From: Coniferiporia sulphurascens
Taxonomy: Eukaryota; Basidiomycota; Agaricomycetes; Hymenochaetales; Hymenochaetaceae
NCBI GenBank assembly: GCA_002794785.1
Contig: NBBA01000001.1
Coordinates: 1,488,001-1,552,000, forward strand
DNA: 64,000 bases
Reading direction: 5' to 3'
Shown: positions 1 to 9,796 of the stretch, piece after piece
How positions within the stretch are numbered: position 1 is the stretch's first letter
How the letters are laid out: each line of letters opens with the position of its first letter
The notes under the pieces: model-generated
Told to the model about the DNA's origin: nothing
What the model saw: the letters and a program-made list of their open reading frames with translations, nothing else
The model's database searches: none
Position numbers and translations under genes: made by a program

Positions 1-1097
1 TCACCGACAGCTCCCGCATTGACAATAAGTCGGGCTCGGCCATCTGCACAATGCTGGGCCACACCCGACTCCGGTCACGCCTACTGGAATCCCCCACCTG
101 CGCCACAGCCACGGATGCCAAGGAGTTCTCCCTCGCAACGGCCCCTGGCTGGGTGGCACGCCGCCTCCCAGCGCAACTGCATGTCACATCGGACGTTTTC
201 TTCCTGTCCAATTTGCTGACTGCCCTCTACCTTTTCCACACCTGGGCCGCCGCCCCTGGTGCCCACCTCCTCCACATCTGGAAAGCGGGTGTGGAGACCC
301 TGCTGGACTCATACCCCCAGCTCACCGTTCATTTCGTATGGTGCCCCAGCCACTTGGATATCCCTGGGAATGAATGGGCTGACATGGAGGCGAAACTGGC
401 CACGGAACTCCCCCCATCTGACCTCAAACCCTCCACCTCCGCACTAAAAGAAGTCGCCATCCACACCCTTATGGAGCGATGGACACTCTCGCTAGCCTGC
501 CCCCTGGCCTCAACTGCCAACAAGTACCTGGCAGTCCATGGCCTCCCCTCATGCCGACCATGAAAGCTGCTCATGCATTTGGTTGACCACCCACACAACG
601 AGCTATCTGCAGTCGCACAGGTCCTCTGCCATGCCGGTCCCTACAGGGGATACTGGCTGAGTTTTGACTCGGCCTACCATTGCAGGCACGGCCTGATATC
701 GCATTGCAGGTGGCACAACCACCCCCCCTGGCCCGCACAGTCGACCGCCCACATCCTAGGCGGCTGCAGCACCTTCCACCTGTGGATACGACGTGTGTGG
801 CCACCTCAGGACCCTCTCCCAACCCACCACTCAGAGTGGGCTGATGAAAACCGCCTCCTGGTTTTGCGCCGATGGCTTAAGCTGATGGGGCATCTAAACC
901 GCCTCTCTGACTGCGCCGCGGGTGCCATCCGGCTGTCTTTTGCCATGATGGACCTCGACAGACACCCAACCAATGAGGATATGGACCTGGACCTCCTACG
1001 GGACTACATGCATCGTATGCTCGGACCTCAAACTCGGGACTTGGACCCAGCCCTTTTGGAGCTATCAGGTACGCTCCCTCCTTTCCCGCTCGATTAA
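1..1097 (+). pseudogene. ORF2 C-terminal part of E1 (RNase H and Cys/His-rich C-terminus)
   Basis: The frame opens at the first RNase H aspartate (TDSSRIDNKSGSAIC) and keeps the glutamate of DAKEFSLA, then LTALYLF and the NEWADMEAK aspartate. The C-terminal domain follows with HCRWHNHPPWPAQ and a downstream Cys/His set ending near DLDLLRDYMHRML. One in-frame TGA at 561-563 splits the frame; sister copies have an arginine codon there (CGA). Frames 51-563 and 573-1097 are in phase, so a single substitution is enough to explain the break. The third position of the TDGS motif is Ser instead of Gly. It is a decayed LINE ORF2, not a host gene. Confidence 0.85.
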
Positions 1098-1419
1098 TGC
1101 CTGCCTTTCGGACTCCTACGGATACGTCTTGGCCGGCGCTCTCGCCCCCCCTTTCCACTTCTAAGCTTCCTACTGTTACCTGCCCTTAACCACATGGTTT
1201 GTTTGTAGTGATATGTATCCCGCCTTCTTTCCTTTTTCTCACTCAATAGGGGCTCTACACACTCTGGCACCCTTTGGGGAGCAGAACCCCCACCCAGTTT
1301 CGTGCAATGCGCGATGATGGGCGCCTCCATTTTTATGTAGTTAGGGCCCCCCCTTCAGGGGGGCGGCTTGTAATTATGTAATACTGCAGGAATAATTAAA
1401 AATTAAAAATTAAAAAAAA
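1..1419 (+). mobile_element. E1: LINE 3' portion (RNase H, C-terminus, 3'UTR, tail)
   Basis: This is the 3' part of a Tad1-like LINE whose 5' part lies outside the window. After the ORF2 stop, a 3'UTR of about 320 bp carries the family signature: an ATATGTATCC block, a GGGGCTC...GAACCCC arm pair, and the terminal C-run/TTCA/G-run hairpin near 1346-1368. It ends in an A-rich tail at about 1389-1419. The next base enters minus-strand LINE sequence (E2), so E1 apparently inserted into or beside another LINE. No TSD could be checked because the left end is missing. Confidence 0.85.
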
Positions 1420-1420
1420 G

Positions 1421-1768
1421 AGGTCTGGTTGGTGATGTGGTTTAGGTGCCCCATCAGCCTAAGCCAACAACACAAAACCGGGAGGCGGTTTTTGTCAGCC
1501 CACTCTGAGTGGTGGACTGGGAGAGGGTCCTGAGGCGGCCATACACGTTGTATCCATGGCTGGAAGGTGCTGCAGCTGCCTAAGATATGGGCGGTTGACT
1601 GTGCGGGCCAGGGGGGATGGTTGTGCCATCTGCAGTGTGAGATAAGGCCATGTCTGCGCCGGTAGGCTGAGTCGAAGCTCAGCCAGTAGCCCCCGTAGGG
1701 ACCGGCACAACAGAGGACCTGCGCGACCGCAGATAGCTCACTGCATGAGTGGTCGGCTGGGTGCAGGG
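1421..1768 (-). pseudogene. E2: ORF2 C-terminal fragment
   Basis: On the minus strand this matches the ORF2 C-terminal domain of its neighbours: SELSAVAQVLC, GGYWLSFDSAY, the HCRWHNHPPWPAQ block and the GHLN region. It lies between the tail of E1 and the 5' end of E3. E4, on the far side of E3, has the same orientation but covers an earlier part of ORF2, with roughly 170 codons missing between them. One reading is that E2 and E4 are the two sides of one older element and that the E3 insertion came with a target deletion. This is inference; no TSD is visible. Confidence 0.7.
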
Positions 1769-1826
1769 CATCCTTCTTGACCAGTAACCACCACCATCAA
1801 CTAGTGCAGGCAGCTAAAACTCCCCC

Positions 1827-3863
1827 ATGTCGAACCCCAGTGGATACAGGAATGCTCTACATTCGACTCGACCACCCCTCCCACCTCCCTCATTGGCCAG
1901 CACCAATGCCAACAGGGCTGCCAGAGCCGCTGCCAACTGGGTGGCCACTGGCAATGTTGCCGCTGCCATGCATGGTATGACCCCCACCCCTGCCCAAATC
2001 GACCCAGGCCTCCCAGCGTCATCCCCAGACGCGCTCCGTCTCGCCCCATCCCCCGCCATCGGAGTCTCGAACACAGAGTTCACCTGCACGTTCGAGCACG
2101 TCAGCCGCCCCCCCTCTGAAGGCTCCAACCCCCCGGCCAGCTCCAATGAGCCGGGCGAAATGGAAGACATCCTTAAGAACCCACACACACCCTCGCCGCC
2201 ACTCACCAACAAGAGGTCATCTGAAAACCTGTCTCTGCACACCCCCCGACCCTGCCCTCAAGCCCAGTTCGAGCTGCACACATCGGGCTTCATGTATGCC
2301 ATCTCCCAAGCGCTGGAGGACTTCGACAGGAAGACCCACTGCTACAACCCCAAAGAGATCGACCGAGCTGCGGCCAAGTTTGTAGGCGACCTCCTCTGGA
2401 ACGTCCAACAGACCATTGCCGGCGTTTTGAGAGATGAGAAGGACCCCCAGTACATCATCTCACGCAACATAGAGATGGCCTACAACATTGCAAGGGGGGG
2501 GGCGGAAGCCTCCCTACCTGCGCCCTTTGCCCCAGCTCACCCCCAACAAAGGACCCCGACAACCGCCCCACAACCCTCTGCCCCGATCAGGACCTCCAGA
2601 ACCACTAATGTGTCGCCTGATGTAGTTGCGCTGACTAATATCGTTAAACAGCTCTCTACAGAAGTCGCCTCCATCTCCCGACAAGTCTCCACACTTGTCA
2701 ACTGGCCCATGCCTCGTGCCCCCCAGGCCCCGAAGGCCCAGGCCCCCACCACCACCCCCGCCCAGGCTGCCATCACCGCGGCGCCAACATCCTACGCCCA
2801 GGTGGCGGCATCCCCAGCCCCACCTACTGCCTCCAACCCCAACCCTGCTGCACCGACTCTGGGCACTGTCTTCACGACAGTGACCCACAAAAAGAAGAAG
2901 AAGCAACGCCAGGTCCCGCCCCCGCCCCCGGTCTACACTAAGGACCCAACCCTGGTCCTCATCCCGGTGGTCATACCCAAGACTGAACTACAGCTCCCGG
3001 CTATGCGCCTCACCGCCACCGCCCGTGAGTTTTTCGCTTCCCTCCCCACTGCTGACCAGGTCACGGTTTTGGCATCCTCCTTCAATGTGAAGGGAAACCT
3101 TGTGACCTCTTTCGCCAAGCGGCCCTCCTCTGCCTCACCAGCCACAGATACAATCATTGATCGTCACTCCACAGCGTTTGCAGCCCATATGCACGATAGG
3201 TGTTTATCTGCGACAGCTGACCAAATCTCCGCCTGGTTCACCCTCACCCCTGTCCGTGTCCGCCCCCGGTCCACCCTCCGCATCTCCATGGTGCCATGTG
3301 TGGACTACCTCTTCGGCCAGAACGGCCACACCATCTCCCCGAAGGCCCTAATGGCCGAAATCCAGAACAACCCGTCGCTCTGTACCCTCGACTTTGTCGT
3401 CGACCCTCACTTCGCCGCCACTGAAGATCACCTTCCAACCCTTCAGAAGTGCCCAGTGGCATTCTCCTTCTCCAACCCTGATGGATCAATTCATGTGCAG
3501 CTCCTCAAGCGCCCACGTGTTTGGCTGTTCGGCGCCTCCCTCTCCCTCTCCGTCCCTCCCTACTGCCCCAGCCTCACTCAGTGTGAACACTGCCAGGGCC
3601 TAGGCCATGGGACGAAAGGCTGCCACACCCAGCCATGCTGCACCAACTGCGGAGGGGGTCATCTAACCCACAACCACTGTAAGTCTTGCACATCCTGCGC
3701 CACCAAGGCCATCGAGGGCGACCACTGCCCTCACCCCCGCTATTGCACAAACTGCAAAGGCGACCACCCCGCCACCCTCCCTCAATGTCCCAAGAAACGG
3801 CGTTATCGCCAGATTTTGGAGGCCGTTGAAGGGCCCAACGACGAAATCATGGAGGACCAATGA
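1827..3863 (+). CDS. ORF1: Gag-like nucleic-acid-binding protein of E3, intact
   Basis: This is a complete 678-residue frame from ATG (in the conserved CCCCCATGTCGAACCCC context) to TGA. The N-terminal third is Pro/Ser/Thr/Ala rich. A heptad-like Leu/Val stretch (NIVKQLSTEVASISRQVSTL) lies near residues 268-290 and could mediate self-association. A conserved central region (REFFASLPTADQV onward) follows. The C-terminus from about residue 586 holds three zinc knuckles: CEHC-x4-H-x4-C, a second Cys/His cluster at CTNCGGGH, and CTNC-x3-H-x6-C, then a basic KKRRYR tail. In LINEs this protein coats the RNA to form the RNP. It is the only intact long frame in the window. Its TGA overlaps the ORF2 ATG. 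Confidence 0.9.
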   Translation: MSNPSGYRNALHSTRPPLPPPSLASTNANRAARAAANWVATGNVAAAMHGMTPTPAQIDPGLPASSPDALRLAPSPAIGVSNTEFTCTFEHVSRPPSEGSNPPASSNEPGEMEDILKNPHTPSPPLTNKRSSENLSLHTPRPCPQAQFELHTSGFMYAISQALEDFDRKTHCYNPKEIDRAAAKFVGDLLWNVQQTIAGVLRDEKDPQYIISRNIEMAYNIARGGAEASLPAPFAPAHPQQRTPTTAPQPSAPIRTSRTTNVSPDVVALTNIVKQLSTEVASISRQVSTLVNWPMPRAPQAPKAQAPTTTPAQAAITAAPTSYAQVAASPAPPTASNPNPAAPTLGTVFTTVTHKKKKKQRQVPPPPPVYTKDPTLVLIPVVIPKTELQLPAMRLTATAREFFASLPTADQVTVLASSFNVKGNLVTSFAKRPSSASPATDTIIDRHSTAFAAHMHDRCLSATADQISAWFTLTPVRVRPRSTLRISMVPCVDYLFGQNGHTISPKALMAEIQNNPSLCTLDFVVDPHFAATEDHLPTLQKCPVAFSFSNPDGSIHVQLLKRPRVWLFGASLSLSVPPYCPSLTQCEHCQGLGHGTKGCHTQPCCTNCGGGHLTHNHCKSCTSCATKAIEGDHCPHPRYCTNCKGDHPATLPQCPKKRRYRQILEAVEGPNDEIMEDQ

Positions 3864-3881
3864 ATAGAGACATCTCTATTC
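3860..3881 (+). promoter_or_regulatory. ATGA stop/start overlap with inverted repeat at the ORF2 start (E3)
   Basis: The ORF1 stop (TGA 3861-3863) overlaps the ORF2 ATG (3860-3862). GAATAGAGA at 3862-3870 is followed after CA by its reverse complement TCTCTATTC at 3873-3881, so a stem-loop can begin on the start codon. This suggests termination-reinitiation translation of ORF2. The same arrangement recurs at all seven ORF1/ORF2 junctions in the window. Confidence 0.75.
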
Positions 3882-6774
3882 TACAGTGGAATGCTGCCCA
3901 CTCCCTAGCCGCAGTCCATTCCCTTATTCCGATCCTGACCACTGACCCCGCCCCACCCACCATCATTCTGATCCAGGAACCACCCTGGTATCAAATTGGC
4001 CTCCAGCCCTCACTCACTGAACCCACTGGCATACCGGTACTCAACGTCCCATCTCTCCCAGGATATGTAGCAGTACTTCCCCCAGCCACCCGGCCAAGGG
4101 TAGTTACATATGTATCCCAAACCATCCCACCAACCGCCTGGTCAGTCATAGGGGCCGCATCCTCCAGCACCAATGTACTCACCATCGAAATCCATTCACT
4201 CCGGACGATCCGCCTATGCAACTACTATGGCATGCATGCACCGGACTGCACCACTGCCACCCCCCTCTACCCCAGTGAGTTGTTCCTGTTTACACTCCCA
4301 CTGGCCTTAGCCTCCACTCTCCTCATGGTGGGTGACTTCAACCGTCGCCACCACTCGTGGTCCGAACTCCTCGCCTCACGGCAGGAGGACTTGAGAGCAC
4401 AACCTCTCAACGACTTCTTCCAGGAGCACGGCCTCGCGCCAGCTCACCTACCGGACTCTGACTCTCGGCCCACCAACAATTGTCAGCGGTGCCCCATTGA
4501 CATGATCTGGTCCCCCCCCACTATAAACCCGGACTCAATCCTTGACTCAGGCACTTCAACCACCTCCGTCCTGTCCAACCACGCAATCCTGCGCTGGTCC
4601 CTGCCGTCCCGGCCCCCCCCTCCCACTGTCAAAACCCGCTGACTAACACCGGCCGACAAGGAAGAATGGACCGACATCACCTTCCCATTACTCGAAGCCA
4701 CCTTCCTCCAACCAGCAGACAACACCCTCACCCTGGACATGAAAGCACAGGCAGTAGTCAACTCAATGACCGCCACCCTCACACCCTTCACCAAAATCAG
4801 CAAGCCATCAAAAACCAAGGTCCCCTGGTGGACCCCAACCTGCAAATCACTCCTCCAGGCGATCACAGTGGCCACCACCCCCCTTCAGCGGTCAGCAGCC
4901 CGCTGCGCATTTAAGCGGGGCGTCCAGGCAGCAAAGTGACACTTCTATGCCGAGCAGGCAGACCAAGCAGATGCCTCCAACATTTGGAGCTGGGCCAAAT
5001 GAGGCCTCAGCAACTGCCCTACACCAATCCCGTCGCTCAAAAAGCACAACGGCTCCTTCACCCAATCGGATGACGAGAAAGGTGAGCTATTTCGCACTAC
5101 TTTCTTCACAACCCTGCCACCCCAACAAGTGGCCGACATGCCGCCACCCCCTCCCCAACCAGCTGCCCCACCCATCCTCCTTAGGGAGCTCACAGGGGCA
5201 CTGGCTGACACCTCCAACTTGTCGGCTCCAGGCCTCTCGGGGATCGGATACCACCCACTTAAATGGGTAGTAGACGCTTTCCCTGAGGAGATCCTTACCC
5301 TCTTCAACGACTGCCTGCGCCTAGGGCACCACCCAAAGTGCTGGCAGGTGGCAAAAGTGGTAATGCTCCGGAAGCCAAACAAGAAGGACCCCTTCTCACT
5401 GCGCTCATACCAGCCCATTACCCTCGAGGAGACCATAGGGAAACTCCTCAAAAAGATTATAGCTAACCAGCTCCAGTTCCTTGCTAACACGAGGGACTGG
5501 CTGCCACCTAACCAATACAGGGGGCATCAAGGACATTCTGTCTACGACGCCGCCCAACACCTATTACAAATTGCAGAGCGAGCCCATGCTGAGGGCCATG
5601 TATGTTCGGTCCTCGCAGTTGACATACAGGGGTTCTTCAACTTGGTACATCTGCAACTCCTCCACCAACAACTGCTGGACCTCCAGTGCCCGCCAGACAT
5701 GGTGGACTGGTGCTTGTCCTTCATGACAGATCGGCAGGTCGCCATTGCATTCGATGGCACCACCCTTCCTACTGCCCAGAAACCCGACCTCGGCACCCCT
5801 CAGGGATCGCCGGTATCTCCGATACTCTCAACGATATTTGTGGGCGTGGTCCTCCGGAAATTTCACCAAACCGGCACCACTGCCCTCACATATGTCGATG
5901 ACCATCTCCTAGTGTGCGTCGGACCCAGCATGGCATCCAACTGCCAGCAATTGTCTAATGCCTACCACCAACTCAACGCCCACTTTGGTGCCATCGGTCT
6001 CAACATCGAGGCCACCAAAACGGAATGCCTACACTTCCACCCACCCCGACGACACTCAGCCACCTATACCGACTGGGACACCGCCGGAGTATGGGTCACC
6101 CCCACCATGCTTATCTGACCCTCTATCCCACTTCGCTGGTTGGGGATATGGTGGGACCCTGCCCTCACATTCAAGGCCCATGTGGAACGCATGCGCTCCA
6201 AGGGCCTCTCCACACTCGCCACCCTCCGCATACTCGGCAACACTGAACACGGAATCTCGGCCCTCCTCCTCCGTCAACTGTACACTGCCTGCATCCGCTC
6301 TGTCCTCACATGGGGCGCACCAGTCTGGTATCATGGCCGTCACCAGAAAACACTAGTAAGCCGCCTGCAGGCTGTGCAAAACACGGCATGCAGATGGATT
6401 CTCGGCGTCTACAAGGGCGCCTCTCCCTTCTCTACAAATTTTCTTTGTTCCCTTCCCCCTCTTTTGTATTATTTCGAATATGTAAAAACCCTTCACTCTC
6501 TGCGCCTCTGGCGCACTCCACATTCAGTTGGCAGAAAACGATACTGTAAAACCGTAACTAACCATCCCTTTTCCACTTCTCTGCAGGTCTGGGTCCCTCA
6601 GGTTCAGCCGGTCCCTGCATACACTCATCCCCCATGGATGAATCCTCTGGCATTTACGAATGGAAGAGTCTCGTTTGCCACTCCTATCACTCCGGTCAGC
6701 AAAGACACCCACAAGGAATTTGTGGGCGCTGCTTGCTCCCTGAGCACTCTCCCCCACCTCCAGGTTTTCACTGA

Positions 6775-7330
6775 TGTTACAATTTTCCTTTACTTTCCCT
6801 TATGCGCTGACTCACTTCCTCTTAGTCATCATCAGTCAGCGCAACTCCCCATTTCTCTGCCTTACTCATCCTTATTCGCCTTACACCATAAGACGCCATG
6901 ATGACGCCTTATTGCACCATCATGACGTGCTTTGCTTACTGATCACCGTACTTGTATTACCAAGGCCTTCCTTGCGTTTCCATGACCTTCCTTAGTCTGG
7001 TAAACATACCTAACCAAGTCGCTACAGTAACAAACACATAGAGTAGCATATAAGCATGTAACTTCAGTAGCACAAGCCCTAAGCTTGTGCTCTTTGTTCA
7101 TACAAGCCCATTATCTGCTACCACCAGTCTACTGTGTGCCACTTGGCCATTCGTCGCATCGTCGTAACCCGACTCACCATCAGAAGCCCTCGCGTCCACA
7201 TCGCCGATCAGGAAGCCCCATCGATGATCACCCTCAACTTATGACACCTAGGAAGCCCCGTTGCCGTACCATCAGTTCCGACAATCAGGAAGCCCCGACG
7301 TCGATCACTGCGTAACTGTTGAGCTTAACA
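6775..7330 (+). repeat. Solo LTR 1, with 5-bp TSD
   Basis: The 556-bp sequence starts TGTTACAATT and ends GAGCTTAACA, the short TGTTA/TAACA terminal inverted repeat of an LTR. It is flanked by a perfect 5-bp TSD, ACTGA, at 6770-6774 and 7331-7335. Inside are a TATA-like AGCATATAAGC and several AGGAAGCCCCG motifs near the 3' side. No internal retrovirus-like region is attached, so it is a solo LTR left by LTR-LTR recombination. It interrupts ORF2 of E3 in frame. Three further copies lie at 38010, 39343 and 55813. Confidence 0.93.
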
Positions 7331-8428
7331 ACTGATGGCTCCCACATCGGTTCAAAGTCTGGATCAGCAGTCTGTGCCATGGAGGGCCTCACCCACCTCA
7401 AATCTCGCCGACTCACCTCCCCCACCTGTGCAACAGCCATGGACGCAGAAATCTTTTCCCTTACCTCCGCACCAAGCTGGGCCGCACACCACCTTCGGGA
7501 GCACCTGCCTGTCGCATCCGACATCTTCTTCTTGTTGGATTCACTGATGGCACTCCACCTAATCCGAACATGGGCACCAGTCCCTGGCGCACACCTCCTC
7601 CACCAATGGAAGGCAGGGATCCAGACTCTATTGGACTCATACCTGGACCTCTCCATTCATTTCGTCTGGTGTCCGGGTCACTCCGACATCCCTGGGAATG
7701 AATGGGCAGACCACGAGGCAAAGTTCGCAATGAACCTACCCCCGTCTTCCCTCGCACCCTCCACCTCAGCACTGAAAGAGGCTGCCATCAAAACCCTTAT
7801 GGAACGATGGTCCCTCTCACTGGCCCGACCCCTTGCCTCAACAGCCGACAAATACTTAGCTGTCAATGGCGTCCCCTCTCGCCATCCCCAAAAGCTCCTC
7901 ATGCAGTCGGTCGACCACCCTCACCGGGAGCTCTCCGCAGTCGCCCAGGTTCTCTGCCATGCCGGTCCCTTTGGGGGCTACTGGCTGAGCTTTGACTCAG
8001 CCTACCAACACAGACATGGCCTGATCTCGCACTGCCGATGGCATAACCACCCCCCATGGCTGGCCCAATCGACCACCCACATACTAGGTGGGTGTTGCAC
8101 ATTCCGACCTTGGATCAGAAAGGTCTGGCCATCCCGTGACCCACTCCTGACCCACCACACCAAGTGGGCCAATGAAAACTGCCTCCAGGTCTTGTGCCGC
8201 TGGCTTAAGCTGACAGGGCACCTCAACCGCCTCCCCGACCGTACCACGGCCGCCATCTGCTTGGCCTTTGCTGCGATGGAGCTCGAGGGACACCCGACCA
8301 ACGAAGATATGGACTTGGACCTCCTCCAGGAATACATGAGTCATATGCTTGGACCCCACACCCAGGACCCGGACCCAGCTCTCTTGGAGCTTTCAGGTGC
8401 GCTTCCACCCTTTTCCTCTGATCTATGA

Positions 8429-8757
8429 CTGCCTTTCGGACTCTCCTGCGTATGTCCCAGCCAGCGCTCTCGCCCTCCCTTTCCAATTCTAAGCTACCCC
8501 CTTTTGCCTGATGTCATCCATTTGGCTTGGCTGTAGTGACATGTATTCCTCCCTCTTTCTCTTTTTGTTACCTACTAATAGGGGCCCTTCCCACTCTGGC
8601 ACCCTTCGGGGAGCAGGGCCCCCACCCAGTTTTGCGCGTTGCATGATGACGGGCGCCTCTGTTGTTATGTAGTTAGGGCCCCCCCTTCGGGGGGGCAGCT
8701 TGTAATTATGTAATACTGCAGGAATAATAATAATAAAAAATAAATAAAAATAAAAAA
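8429..8757 (+). other. 3'UTR, terminal TTCG hairpin and tail of E3
   Basis: This stretch holds the family 3'UTR. GGGGCCCTT near 8581 can pair with AGGGCCCC near 8607, forming one long stem. At 8678-8696 a C-run and a G-run enclose TTCG, an exceptionally stable UUCG-type loop in RNA. After CAGCTTGTAATTATGTAATACTGCAGG comes the AAT/A-rich tail. The position just before the tail fits an RNA structure recognised by the element's RT during target-primed reverse transcription; that role is inferred. Confidence 0.75.
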
Positions 8758-9528
8758 CTACCCAGCCTGGGGCTGTTGCAATGGAAAACTCCTCAGCGTC
8801 CATGGTGGTGGTGCAGGTGGGGGACTCCAGTCGGCGAGACCGGAGGTGGGTGGGGCCCAGCATTGCACAGATGGCAGAGCCCGACTTGTTGTTGATGCGG
8901 GAGCCATTGGTAAACACCTGGATGTGGGGGGTGGAGCCTAGGGCCCACACGGCGCTCACAAATTGCTTGCAAGTGTCGGTGCTGACCAGTGTGGAGGGTA
9001 TGGTGAATTGGACTCAGCCATTGGCAAAGGCCAGGGGGTCCGTCCATGGGGGATGCATGTATGCAGGGACCTGTTGAACCCAGAGGGCTTGGACCTGCAG
9101 AGAAAGGGAAAAAGGTCTATTAGCTACGTTTTTAAAAAGTTTTCGGCTGATAGAGTGGGGGGTGCGCCAGAGCCGCAGGGAGTGGGTAGTCTTTATATAT
9201 TCGAAATAAAAAGAGAGAGGGGGGATGGAGCAAAGGAAATTAGTGGAGTGGGGAGAAGCACCTTTGAAGACACCTAAAATCCACTGGCAGGCCGCATTTT
9301 GCATGGCCTGGAGGTGGTTTACCAGAGTTTTTTGGCAGCAGCCATGGTACCAGACTGGCGCCCCCCATGATAGTACTGAGCAGATGCAGGAGGTGTACAG
9401 GCAGCGGAGGAGGAGGGCCAAGATGCTGTGTTGGGTGTTGCCTAAAATGCGGAGGGCGGCAAGGGTGGAGAGCCCCTTGGAGCGCATTCGCTCGACGTGG
9501 GGCTTGAAGGAGAGGCCCAGGTCCCACC
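8758..9528 (-). pseudogene. E4: ORF2 fragment (RT thumb region to RNase H)
   Basis: The minus strand encodes the region after the RT core (SFKPHVERMRSKGLSTLAALRILGN), the Tyr/Phe-rich FYFEYIKTTHSLRLWRTPHS stretch, QVPAYMHPPW, and the start of RNase H (QVFTNGSRINNKSG to APGWV). A frameshift separates the two parts near 8975-9014. The first RNase H catalytic Asp is Asn (FTNGS). The piece runs from the E3 tail to the 5' end of E5 and probably belonged to the same older element as E2. Confidence 0.75.
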
Positions 9529-9587
9529 ATCCCTTCTTGACTCCTTACCACCACCATCTCCCTAGCATGGGCAGCTCAAACTCCCCC

Positions 9588-9773
9588 ATGGCAGATCGTT
9601 TTGGTGGTCGTCCCCTACGACCTACAGGCCTTTCTACTGCTAGTTCTACAGCATCTGGAACGGCCAACCCTGGCTGCTGTCAGTCACCAACCGCCCCCCG
9701 AAGCTGCTCGCTGTCCCCACCAGCACGAATCGGCTCCCCCAACCGCTTCGCCCCCCTCAACGACCTCCACTAG
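9588..9773 (+). pseudogene. Type-C ORF1 N-terminus, truncated
   Basis: A 61-codon frame starts in the same CCCCCATG context as the other ORF1 starts but encodes a different sequence, beginning MADRFGGRPLRPTGL and containing SPNRFAPLND before a TAG at 9771-9773. It is Ser/Pro/Thr rich, like the N-terminus of the A and B Gag proteins, without direct similarity that I can see. It is probably the start of a third ORF1 type, cut by the deletion that joins it to the RT. Confidence 0.5.
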
Positions 9774-9796
9774 TGGCCGCAATGAGGAACCCAGAC

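Larger units (their letters stand above)
3860..8428 (+). pseudogene. ORF2 polyprotein of E3 (EN-RT-RNase H), four stops and an LTR insertion
   Basis: Without the LTR and one TSD copy (561 bp) the frame is about 1335 codons with no frameshift. EN (codons 1-245) shows LQWNAAHS, LIQEPPW, GDFNRRHHSW, CPIDMIW and SNHAIL. RT follows with LRSYQPITLEE, the catalytic AVDIQGFF, GTPQGSPVSPIL and YVDD near codon 678. RNase H starts near codon 970 with FTDGS and continues with DAEIFSL, DSLMAL and NEWADHEAK. A Cys/His C-terminus (HCRWHNHPPW) closes it. TGA stops at 4640, 4937, 5000 and 6116 stand where sister copies have CGN arginine codons. The LTR falls between FTD and DGSH of the RNase H motif. Confidence 0.9.
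1769..8757 (+). mobile_element. E3: full-length lineage-A LINE (Tad1-like)
   Basis: This is the best-preserved copy. It starts with the conserved 5' end CCTTCTTGACCAGTAACC, followed by ORF1, an ATGA-overlapping ORF2, a 3'UTR and a TAA/A-rich tail (8722-8757). Without the solo LTR (6775-7330) and one copy of its 5-bp TSD it is about 6.4 kb. ORF1 is fully open. ORF2 stays in one frame throughout and carries only four TGA codons, so the copy has no coding indels. Both flanks are minus-strand LINE sequence (E2, E4). It may have been among the younger full-length copies before the LTR landed in it. Confidence 0.9.

Noticed and set aside
1072..1210. An intron spanning the ORF2 stop (CAG-GTACGC donor to TTTGTAG acceptor)
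   Set aside because: Donor and acceptor matches are weak, vary between copies, and the stop codon and 3'UTR are conserved without it.
1814..2242. Long minus-strand frames opposite ORF1 and ORF2 (for example 1814-2242, 21279-22082, 35569-36126)
   Set aside because: They are antisense shadows of the GC-rich Gag and RT frames, recur only because the sense frame is conserved, and are rich in Gly/Arg/Trp without any domain.
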